Part shown: positions 1 to 9,619 of the stretch, piece by piece | How positions within the stretch are numbered: the stretch's first letter is position 1 | How the letters are laid out: every line of letters starts with the position of its first letter | Origin: Purshia tridentata | Lineage: Eukaryota > Streptophyta > Magnoliopsida > Rosales > Rosaceae | DNA: 64,000 nt | Direction: 5' to 3' | NCBI GenBank assembly: GCA_003254885.1 | Contig: QANT01006002.1 | Location: 17,728-81,727, forward strand | The notes under the pieces: model-generated | Databases searched by the model: none | The model's input: the letters and a program-made list of their open reading frames with translations, nothing else | What the model was told of the DNA's origin: nothing | Position numbers and translations under genes: made by a program

Positions 1-3000
1 GCTGTGTTCGAACAGCTTCAGATTTTTGCCCCCCTACAGAAAATGTCAAAAGAATTTTAACACAGCATCCATGAAAAGGACCCGTAAAAGATATGAAAGT
101 TTAACAATTAGCAAAGTGAATTTAAAAAAATAACACTCCAAGTATTCTTAAAAATATTTTTAACACCAATTCTGAGAAGAAATAAAAACTGTATGAACTG
201 AAGATATTAGGAAGGGGATCATACTTTTAGGTACTATGTCCATTGCTTCAAGCATCTCTGCATGAGCTTGAGCTGTGTCACTCTTTATTTGTGCAACAAC
301 AGATTCATTTTCTGAAACTGAGCGAGGAGCACCATTTTTTGCAATAAAAGCCTGAGCCACCTCATTCTGCAACTTTTGTTTAAGACATTTCTCCTGTACA
401 TATGATTAGGTTAAACCAAAACTACACATAGGCTCCAAAGATGCTTGCCTCATTTTCTATATTACCTTGTGCTTTGCTGCAGCAAGCTTTTCTTTTGCTT
501 CCTTTTCTCTTTCAACAAATTTTGAATTTTGTTCATCTATCCAGTCTCTCAGTGTTCTGGAAAAAATATTTAAAAGTTATTATCATTCTCTTAACCCAAA
601 AAATGGAACATTTATAAACTTAAATTTATATATTATATTTCTTCTACTTACGTGGTGCCAAGAGCCTCATCACAAAGGAAAGTTACAAGTCTAAGTTTCT
701 GAGAGAAGCTTAACATATCATATCCATCACCACCTCTACTGAAACAATCTGATGGCAGTTCCTTCAATAGATGTTGGGATTCAGAGATGCATTCCCCCAA
801 AGTTTGGAACCACGAGTTTTTGTTGCTTGTTTCATCTGAAGAGAGAGACCTAACAGGAAAGGATGTTAATGGTCAACTATTTACCCAAGTATTCTGTTTA
901 ATAAACTCAACCAGAAAAGCCTTGATTCATAAAGCTACATGAATTTTATTCACCATTTACACACACAAACATGCAAGTTACTAGGCAGAATTCTTACTCT
1001 TCTCCCATATCTTTCTGTATTAGAGACACAAGTTGGGTGTGAAATCGAATTACTGAGGAGTATTGGCCAGGGCGCCCATTTCGCCCACTTCGCTGACGTA
1101 CTAATTCTCTAAGTACAGATTCAGCTTGCACCCTTTTGAAATTAAGAACCTAGAGTAAGAACAAAAATGAGACTCCAGGTTTAATGGTATATTCATGAAT
1201 GTTTTAGCACAACAAAATTAAATATGGGCAAGTAAGAACATTTCATGTCATAGAAAACATGTGAATTCTGTAAGCATTTAAACATGTATGAGACATTGTC
1301 CAGTATCCGTATTATAGAAGTATGCAATGGTCAAGCACAAAGTGAGCATTAAGTTCTTCAGAAGCAACAATATGCAGTCACTTCATGCAAAAGAAGTTAG
1401 AAGTAGCAATATGTAGGTCTCCTATCCAAAGAACCTTTTTTGGCAAGACCACAAGTAATGATTTAAGCATTTATACATGTGGATCTGACATAAAATATTA
1501 AAGAAATAGACCTCCGACTTACAAAATTAAGATTGTGGAAGCAGTAGGGCAAGGCCTTAAAATGACAGATATGTAAGGATTCATAAAGCACTTATTAAAC
1601 TTGAATTATTGAAATCAACATTAACTCAAAATTGGACACTTCTCTCTCTCTCTCTCTCTCTCTCTCCCCCCCCCCCCCCCCCAAAAAAAAACTAAATATA
1701 TGCCTTACCATCTTAGCTAAATTGTCGCCCACAAAAAAAAAAATAACACTACAATCAGTTACAATACAACTATAAAAAAAGAATATAGCAGAACAATCAC
1801 GAGATTTAGAGCCACAATTTAGTCCAATATTTGATGAACAAAGGTCAGGGATTACCTCTCCAAAAGCTGCACAAAATTCCAAAAACTGCAGAGCATATCC
1901 AACATCCTCAGGAGATAGTTCAATGCCCATTACAGTTGTTAAGGGGTTGCCTTGAGGAAGAGGAAGGTCATAATCAATTTCTGTGTTCACAATATTCACA
2001 GGTAAATCCTTGACTATGCGGCGGCGGCGCTCTTTGACATTCTTGGCCTTGGCATCATTATTATTCACAGCATTAGGAACTCCTGCACCTTGCACTTTCT
2101 CACCATCTGTATCTTTTCTTTCCTCGGAGACTTCGGGCTTTTGCAGATTATTGTCCTCTAGCTGAGCATCATCATCTCTGCTACCATTACTAATTTCCTT
2201 CAACAATTCCCGCTTTGTTTTCTTAATTTCATTCTCATCAGAGTTCAGTGTTGATTTTAAATTTCTATCAACAGAATTTTCCTTCCCTCGTTTCTTCGGT
2301 TCCTATCAAAAACTCAAGAGCATAAACTCAAACAACACTGACGCAACAAAAATAACACAAACTAAAATCAAAATGCAGCCACAAAATACTATAAGCAACC
2401 GTAGAAAACCTCGTTTGAATCACCGGTGCATTCAGCATTCTTGTCATGACCTAAATTTTCGGGCCCTTTCACACTCAACATTTCAGAAACACAACGAAAC
2501 CCAGATTGCTTGGCAGAGTACACTAGAAGGCCAGTGGGTACTTGACCTTTATTCTTCCTGGAAAAACACATTTGTCTAACCAGCATCGCCAAAACAACTA
2601 CAATAAATTTAATAAAGAGATTATGCTTGGTTACTAATGTGAAAAACACTTACCTGCAGACACTACAATTACAAATGTCTCTACATTTGGGACAATTCCA
2701 GTCGTCCAAAAGTGCCACCTCTTCTGCTTGCTCTCCATATCTATTTTCCAGTATGATACCCAATATCAAATTATAGCACAATGCCACAATCTTTATTTGG
2801 AAAAACAAACAGAAAACAAAACATTCACCAAATCTAACCTGTTTGAGAGGCATTTGTGACAATAGTTGATGGGACAAAGATTTTTCCCCTTTAGTTTCTT
2901 GCACGAAGCCACAAAATCCATGGTCTTTTGCCGGCACTGCGGCATTTAACCCAAAAATTAATAACTAAATAAATTGACCAAAACAAGATATTTTACTTCC

Positions 3001-3247
3001 CATAATTTCAGTCAGTTTCTTATCACCCAAACAAGAAAGATTACTATCCGAGAATTTCTCATCAACCAAACATACCCATGAAACTATGAAAGGGTAAAAA
3101 AGTCACCTGGTGACAGGTTTTCCCGTTCGCAGAATCGTAGATTCGGCCTCCAACGACACGAACACCAGGGCACTTACTCCTTCTCTTGCTCTCCCTTCTC
3201 TGAGCTGCGGCATTGTTTTCCGAAGCAGAGCTCGAAGGGACAGCCAT
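1..3247 (-). CDS. CDCA7-like zinc-finger (zf-4CXXC_R1) protein, 3' end outside window
   Basis: Chromatin-associated protein of the CDCA7/R1 family, whose animal members bind DNA and recruit the HELLS/DDM1-type remodeller; plant roles are less defined. Start ATG is at 3245-3247 (MAVPSSSASE). Exons read in order 3107-3247, 2839-2936, 2654-2740, 2410-2557, 1856-2302, 998-1149, about 700-849, about 466-556 and about 229-393, with phases that join cleanly; another exon begins near position 34 and runs off the left edge. The cysteine-rich domain spans exons 1-4 with CHQCRQKT, CPINYCHKC, WNCPKC, CNCSVCRKNKG and PTG motifs. A basic acidic linker with a KERRRR cluster follows, then a helical stretch (GIELSPEDVGYALQFLEFC, GRPGQYSSVIRFH) resembling the DDT-like half of plant members. 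Later exons are charged and probably coiled coil. It is divergent to the rhomboid gene. The domain identity is firm; function is by family. Confidence 0.88.
1641..1691. repeat. (TC)n / poly-C / poly-A compound microsatellite
   Basis: A CT-dinucleotide run passes into about 16 C and then 9 A, inside an intron of the CDCA7-like gene between exons 1856-2302 and 998-1149. Length is likely polymorphic, and the C-run is a common assembly error site. Confidence 0.9.
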
Positions 3248-3621
3248 TTTCACAACAAGAAATCTCTTACACTCACTCCCACTCTCTCTCTCTCTCACTC
3301 TGTCTCGGTCTCTCAGTCTCAGACAGTCAGTGACTCAGTTTGAGTGCGTGTCAGAGTGAGTTGAGAATTTGACACTTGAAGAGCATGCGAAACGCTCTTA
3401 ACTCTTTGACCTTTTTCGAAATTCATTCCCTCTTGCCACTTCCCAGACTGGCGGGACAAATTTGATTACGCATCAAAATTTTGTGATACTTGGAATTTGG
3501 AATTTTTGGAGGGGGCATGAAATGAAAGCGCGCCATCTTGCCATCTATATTAAAATTTGTAATTTGGCGAAAAGCATATTCTAAGAATATTACATTTTAA
3601 AAAAATTTGGCCAAATTACAT

Positions 3622-4012
3622 TGGTGGTCTCCATAGTTTGGGTCAAATTTCACTAAAATCTTTAGAATTTTGATTTTTTAAATTTTACCTTTGTAATTTC
3701 CTATCAATTGAAACTCGAGGACACATGCTTAATTTCAACAATTTGGTAAATTAAAATAGCACGTGACACTTTCAATCAAGGAAATTAATTAACGATAATG
3801 AAACTAAACCACCATCAACTCTAAAATGCCCTAATTCATATGTGTTACTTATTATTTTTGTCAAAAACTTTTTTTGAATTAAGAATGTGTCCTCAAATGA
3901 CAATTTTTAACAAATTATAAGAAAAAATTGACCTAGATTGTAACTAAAAGGACCTTAGTGAAACATGACCAAGCTATTGGGACTACAACCAACAATTCTA
4001 GACCAATGACTA
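3622..4012. mobile_element. Degenerate MITE-like inverted repeat
   Basis: The left arm (about 3628-3672, including GGGTCAAATTTCACTAAAAT) is matched by the reverse complement of the right arm (about 3946-4008), which reads TTGGTCATGTTTCACTAAGG around the same core. Agreement is roughly 70-75 percent over about 45 bases by eye. The AT-rich interior has no coding capacity. Target-site duplication was not identified, so this is an old non-autonomous element or a fold-back remnant. Confidence 0.45.
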
Positions 4013-4109
4013 AGGTTTCCTTTGAAGATAATGCAAACTCTAGATATTTTTAATTAAAAGTTTCATATTTGTATATTATAAGGCAAGGTTATAAATTATA
4101 GATATGAAT

Positions 4110-4190
4110 CTCTTTATAATCTCAATACACCCCCTTACAATGTCTAAAAGTGAGTGTCACCAAATGAGATTTTATTAGATTATAAAAGAG
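4110..4190. repeat. Short imperfect hairpin
   Basis: The 17-base arm at 4110-4126 (CTCTTTATAATCTCAAT) pairs with 4174-4190 apart from one or two mismatches or indels, around a loop of about 47 bases. It may be a remnant of a small transposable element; no product is proposed. Confidence 0.4.
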
Positions 4191-4874
4191 TTTTTTGATT
4201 TCATAAAATCCATCCAAGTCCAAGGATAATTGACAGGAATTCTCATTATCTTTTTAATTTGAACAAAATTCATCAAAATTCACCAAAATCCACCACTTAA
4301 TAAAATCCATGAATTTTTAAGAACACCAAAATTCAAATGGTCAATCAAGCTTTAGTTGACTATAATTTCTTCTTTTGTTGCCAAGATAGTTGGTTCTATG
4401 ATGCTAACAACATAGTTCAATATACACTGTTATATGTATATGTCCTATCTAATGTGGAATTCTTAGTTTAATGGTAAATAAGAGATTTTTTATGAGGTTC
4501 ATTTCACATTAAAATTCGACAATTGAAACAATTTATTTTTTAAGTCTTAATATAAATTAATCTTGTAAAAAGTTAGATAAACTATAAAATATTTATTGAT
4601 TAAATAGTTATTATTTTAAGTATTTATTGCAAACATTAAGTTCGTTAATTTATATTATTAAAATTAGATATCTTTGTCTAATTCATATAAATAATTTTTA
4701 GATAAAAACTTAAAAGATAGACCCTACAAATTAATAAAATACAATATAAAATAGACGTGACGAGAGATCTCAGATCATGGGCATATTATTATTACAAGAT
4801 CGACAATTCACACAAGACTGTGCGTTGACCCTTGATTTTTGATAGTTGCCGATGTGCAGTGTATGGCGTCGATT

Positions 4875-4886
4875 AAACCCTAAACC
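4875..4886 (+). promoter_or_regulatory. Telo-box (AAACCCTAAACC)
   Basis: A perfect plant telo-box lies about 140 bases before the presumed leader exon end of the rhomboid-like gene. In plants this motif is common in promoters and 5' leaders of housekeeping and translation genes. Its use here is inferred from position. Confidence 0.5.
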
Positions 4887-4889
4887 ATA

Positions 4890-5734
4890 TCGGCGGTGAG
4901 TCACGCGTGGCAGAATCCTAGAGGGCCAACAGAGATAAGGGGGGATTCCCTTGGATTTCAATCCTTGTCACAATTCCTTTCAAGGGACAGTGTAAGCTTT
5001 TCATGTGATTGCGGCACATGTGTCTGGTCTCAAGACTTCCATTTATTGTAGTTCCAAGGAGTATACAAGTTAACCTCCAAAAGCTCTGGAAACTCCCATC
5101 TTTAAAGTTTTTGGGATTCAGGTACCCGACTGCCTATGGCATCTTTGTCTGGACTCTTTTGGCAAACCCTCTTCGAGTCGTAGTTTTTCTGCTTTGTCTA
5201 GCAAAGTTGGCCTTTTGAGTGTCCCCTGTTTGGTTGCTGAGAAAATAAAGGAAACTACTGCAAAGAAAAAGTCTCCTGCTCTAGTGTTGTATTTAAAAGT
5301 TTGGTTTCTAGATTAAAAGAATGTCTCCTGCTCCCTCGCATTATTGTGTTAACAGTATGCAACTGGAACTGGTGGCCCTTTGAACTAATGAATTTGAAAT
5401 GATAAATTGTATATAGAAATTTATTTTTCACAGAACCAGGCAGAGTATAGTATATGATTTTATCTTTGTGAGGTCAACTTGCTTTTGACATATTTCTATA
5501 TAATGAGATTCAGGGTACGGTACTAGCTTATGATCAGGATGAGATTTTGTTGTTGGAAACTCTACCATATACACATGCATGCACTTGAGCATTCCATACT
5601 AGCTTAGTTGGCCATTAAGAACATAAGATGCTTATATTGCTGGACTATTTGGCAAAACAACATTCCCCATTGTATATATTACATATTCTTGTTAGAGGTA
5701 GTTTATGAAACCTTTTTGTTCATTCTTCTTTCAG
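4890..5734 (+). other. Leader exon and leader intron of the rhomboid-like gene
   Basis: A candidate 5' UTR exon ends at a consensus donor (GGATTCAG|GTACCC, exon end 5121), and the acceptor TTCTTTCAG lies at 5726-5734, just before the coding ATG at 5741. An upstream ATG at 5018 opens an ORF, but spliced at this donor its frame is out of phase with the rhomboid frame. I therefore read it as a uORF in the leader rather than an N-terminal extension. The true transcription start is unknown. Confidence 0.5.
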
Positions 5735-5740
5735 GATTAC

Positions 5741-8007
5741 ATGGCTGTGGTTCCAATATGCTACAAATTGCCATACAAAGGCACTACCCAACCGATTCAT
5801 TATGTAATAAGACGAAGTGATAAAGATTTTCTGTGTCATTGTATTCCTACTCCTAAGGATTTGAGATGTTTTCCATCAATATCCAGAGATATGTGCATGA
5901 ATTGGCATTCTGCATATCTTTATACTGATATTTTAACTAAAATGAAGACAAGAGGGTCAAGTGCATCATCTAAAGGATCAATTTTGGATAATAATTCACC
6001 AAAACAAAATCTTGGCACGGTTTGGTATGCATTGGATTCTAGGACGAAGGGGAAGCAGTTCAAGCAGTTGAGGTCCTTAGATTCTTATTTTGAAAAGCTC
6101 CATAATGGCACAAATCTGCCTGTAGCTGATTCACACAAGACAAGGGAGCCACTCAATAGAGATGGCCATTTGGGATCAAAGAAGGGGTTGGAGTCTCTTG
6201 ATGCGTATCTTGGCAAACTTAATAAAGGTAAAAGTATCTTCTATCTTATATGTGGTGATCAACACTGTGTAGTTACTTTTAGCAAGGACATTTAATCTTT
6301 TTTTTTATTTTTATTACCTCAATTGCAGACTTAGAAACTTATACCTCATCTACTTCAGATGATCTTGCTACTGAAGACGGTCCAATTCCAAAGCCCTTAT
6401 CCATCAATCAAGATTCTGAAAGAGGTGATGAGATGAAACTGAAGAGGTACAGAAATGCTATAAGTACAAGTGATGGCCATGGTCCAGAGAGTTCTCAAGA
6501 TTTACTGCAGTACAATGAAATCTCTGATCTCTACTTAATGTAAGACCCTGCTCTTTCTAAATTATAATATTTGACTCTGCCGTAGCTAGTTTTATAGCTG
6601 ATATGTTTCTTAATCATAATCAAGATGAAAATCTGGTAGCTAACATTCTTGTTTGTTCATTTCTTGGTTGCAGAAGTATATTGGCTTCTATAAACATTGC
6701 AGTTTTTCTGTTTGATATTGCAAGTCCAGTTAGGAATTCTGACTTAGAGCTCTTCTCTCTTCCTTTATTATATGGAGCAAAGATAAATCATTTGATCCTG
6801 GTTGGAGAATGGTGGAGGCTAGTGACACCGATGTTTCTGGTACAAGATTGACAACTGGGTTCGTGTTTCCATTCTGTTCCCGTTTGACATTAACTTTTGA
6901 TAATAGCAGTTGTGATAAGTTGCATCAAGTATTTTAGGACCTTCAATTTAATGTGAAAATATTAAAGGGTTATCACTGAATTGCAGAGTATGAAAAATTA
7001 TGAATGATATGATGCATGAACTGGGTTCAATTTTTTGGTTGTTGGTATTATGCAGCATATGCATGTTTGTGTGTAACTGTGTATATGATTGGTTCATAAT
7101 TTCAAATAAGGTCCTCTTAGAAACATTTGGTATATGCAGCACTCAGGAATTCTTCACATAGCCATTGGTTGTTGGGGGCTTGTAACATTTGGGCCTAAGG
7201 TTTGCAGAGGCTATGGTTCATTCACATTTTTCTTGATTTATATACTTGGAGGAATCTCTGGCAACCTGATTAGCTTTCTTCATACACCAGACCCAACTGT
7301 TGGTGGGACGGTAAAAAGCTCCAACTTCTTTTCTTTTTGTTTTTTCTTGTTCTGTAAATTTCCACTTCTTGATGTATCATATGAACTATCACTTCATTGA
7401 TGTTGAATGCATAAGCCTACACCATTTCAGCTTAACTTAGTTTGAAAATTTTCTCCTCTCCCTATATTAAGTCCATAAAGTTGATAACAGGGACCAATAT
7501 TTGCCGTGATCGGAGCTTGGCTCAGTTATCAGATCCAAAACAAAGACATACTTTCAAAGGATGTTTCAGACAGTATGTTCCAAAAGGCAGTAATTACTAC
7601 AGCTCTTAGTTTCACATTGAGCAGTTTTGGTCCAATTGATGACTGGTAAGGTTAAAACTTAAAAGCAAGCCAAGTATATGAGAAAAATCAAAACTTATTA
7701 GTCAAAACTTTAGTGATTTCAAATTTGATTCTTACACCCTTTGTTGGGTAAATGTTGCAGGACACATTTTGGAGCTGCATTAACAGGTGTAGCATATGGG
7801 TTTTTGACATGCCCAACGGTTCAACTGGATGATGCATCATCATCTTCAAGAAGTGGTCAAGAGGAAGGGATCACACTTGTCAGACGCAATGCTGATCCTT
7901 GCAAATCACTTTTTTTCTTCACTGTATTTGTTCTTGTTTTAAGCTCTTTGCTTTTCTTTGTTGAACCTCCACTCAACGCCATAGCATCAGACAGTTTTTC
8001 TCTGTAG
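5741..8007 (+). CDS. RBL9: Rhomboid-like protein 9-type, chloroplastic, probable pseudoprotease
   Basis: Six coding exons (5741-6227, 6329-6539, 6674-6839, 7140-7310, 7491-7645, 7761-8007) join in phase to 478 aa. Residues 1 to about 240 are a soluble, Ser/Lys-rich region with two similar SLDxYxxKL motifs (LRSLDSYFEKLHNG and LESLDAYLGKLNKG). The rhomboid domain begins at about residue 245: WWRLVTPMF, then HSGILHIAIGCWGL at 289, GGISGN, and TVGGTGPIF across the exon 4/5 junction. Active rhomboids have Asn five residues after the first His and a GxSG serine; here these are Gly298 and Thr345. The last-helix His is kept (WTHFG, His399). A C-terminal hydrophobic segment follows. Family members are thought to sit in the chloroplast inner envelope; peptidase activity is doubtful here. 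The start is chosen because exon phase fits only this ATG. Confidence 0.88.
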
Positions 8008-8185
8008 GACAACATAATATTTACTGAAGGCCTTAGTTTCTAATCGTTCAATTTTGTCAGTGTTTATTAGATTTTATCATAGTAATTTACATTTACGCTT
8101 GACGACGCCGCTTCTCTGTGATGTAATGCGAGTGACTTTTTGATCCACACGACTCCCAAGGTAAAGGCACCATATGCTCGTAAGA

Positions 8186-8226
8186 CTGACACGTTTGTAG
8201 TTGAGTTGCTAACAACAAACCACGTA
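8186..8226 (+). promoter_or_regulatory. Paired ACGT cores upstream of the AWPM-19 gene
   Basis: GACACGTTT (ACGT at 8191-8194) and CCACGTAA (ACGT at 8222-8225) lie 120-155 bases before the ATG. AWPM-19 genes are typically ABA and stress induced through ABRE-type ACGT elements. These two sites are only partial ABRE matches, so their role is inference. Confidence 0.3.
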
Positions 8227-8344
8227 ATCTTGTCTTTTCTTCCATCAACTTGAATGAATGATCGCCTTTAATAAAGCTCTGTGAGTCACTCTGGCTATGT
8301 GTTGTGCTTGGCTGCTCTGCTTGAGCTAGCTAGATTTGACATTA

Positions 8345-9181
8345 ATGGCGGTCGGAAGGGGTGGTAGAGGCTTAATGGGTCCTCTTCTAGCAATGAACTT
8401 GGTGGTCTATCTCATCATGCTTTGCCTGGGCGGATGGTCCGTTGATAAATACATCGATGGGGAGCAAAATCACCCTCGTAACTATGCTCTCTCTCTCTCT
8501 TTTTCCTTGTCCTTTCACAACCCACACACACAACAACACATGGTTAATTCAGTTGGGTTTTGTGCTCTGAGGAGTTTTGAAGTGTTTGGTCTCTCTGTCT
8601 CTCTGAATTACTTGTACAGATTTGGGAGGGAATCCATCGACAAGCTTTATGTTGATCTTTGCATTGATGGCTGGGGTGGTTGGGGTTTGTTCTGTGCTTT
8701 TTGGGTTGATGCATCTTCGTGCATGGAGAAGTGATAGTTTAGCTGGTGCAGCTTCTTTAGCTATCATATCATGGGTTATCATAGCTCTTGTTTTTGGGTA
8801 ATTCACTGTCACCTTTTCACGAAAAGCAAAATTATTATTGACTTTGATAATTTTCTTCTTTCCAATCTTTTTCTCTTTGATGCAGTGTGGTATGTAAGGA
8901 AATCATATTAGGTGGGCACAGAGGAAAACGATTGGTAAGAGGATTTTAGCTGATATAAATTTACATATACGATGTTCTTTGGTGTTGGAAGCAAAAATAT
9001 TTGATTAAACTAACTTTAGGACTTATCCTAATGAATTGGTGATTTGCAGCAAACATTGGAAGTCTTTATTGCAATATCACTACTAAGTCAACTACTGTAC
9101 CTGGGGCTACTGCATGCTGGGTTGTTTAGCGGCAGATATGGACCAGGTGGAGCTGCCATGGGCCATGCACCTGTTTTCTGA
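8345..9181 (+). CDS. AWPM-19-like plasma membrane protein (PM19 family)
   Basis: Four exons (8345-8477, 8620-8797, 8886-8934, 9050-9181) total 492 nt and encode 163 aa. The protein has four predicted membrane helices: GPLLAMNLVVYLIMLCLGGW (about residues 11-30), FMLIFALMAGVVGVCSVLFG, AAASLAIISWVIIALVFG-like, and LEVFIAISLLSQLLYLGLLH. It ends with the Gly-rich tail GRYGPGGAAMGHAPVF typical of the family. AWPM-19 proteins accumulate with ABA, cold and seed desiccation, and a rice member has been linked to ABA influx. Complete length and clean splicing indicate a functional gene. It ends only 438 bases from the stop codon of the convergent RCC1 gene. Confidence 0.93.
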
Positions 9182-9228
9182 CTCGTGTCCCTATCGGTAG
9201 GTGTAAATTAAGTACCTAAGGAACTTTC

Positions 9229-9234
9229 TCTGTC

Positions 9235-9268
<34 letters not shown>

Positions 9269-9292
9269 TGTGCGCGCGCGCGCGTTTGTGTA
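9229..9292. repeat. Compound (TG)n(GA)n(TG/CG)n microsatellite
   Basis: About 10 bases of TG, 24 of GA, then alternating TG and CG lie in the 3' region between the AWPM-19 and RCC1 genes. The alternating purine-pyrimidine end (GTGTGCGCGCGCGCG) is the kind of sequence that can adopt Z-DNA. Confidence 0.9.
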
Positions 9293-9619
9293 TACAAGGA
9301 CCTTGCATAAATGATATATGTCCATTCTACATTTTGCTTGGCTGAGCATCCAAAGGCACACAAAACAACCACAGCTCCCCAGGACCCACATTTTATTAAA
9401 CCAATCTCCATAAGCAAACAATGGCAACAGAAGCATTTAAGATTGGAGAGATTGATGAAATCTTATCACACTCACCTATAGATCTAGTTGAACTGTCCTA
9501 CCTCCTATTATATTGATGTGCTATTAGTTCATCTTAAACAATACACTTAGTTATACAGAACCAACATCAAATTATTCTTGTTACCAGACAAATTCTGTAA
9601 TAGAAGTTCATCACAGTTT

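Larger units (their letters stand above)
3248..4860. other. Divergent intergenic region, AT-rich, with MITE-like inverted repeats
   Basis: Contains the upstream region of the CDCA7-like gene. A CT/AG-rich stretch at about 3275-3345 next to its start probably belongs to its 5' UTR. A G-box core (CACGTG) lies near 3761. The rest is AT-rich with two inverted-repeat structures listed separately (3622-4012 and 4110-4190). I see no gene in it. Confidence 0.7.

Noticed and set aside
4770-4961. 63-codon minus-strand ORF in the rhomboid promoter/leader
   Set aside because: No family similarity and overlaps the telo-box leader region; chance ORF.
8336-8344. Earlier start for the AWPM-19 gene
   Set aside because: It would require a TTG start; ATG at 8345 gives the normal family N-terminus.
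9191-9436. Minus-strand ORFs of 81 and 69 codons over the GA/CG repeat
   Set aside because: Open only because of the dinucleotide repeat (Ser-Leu and Arg-Ala runs); no supporting homology.
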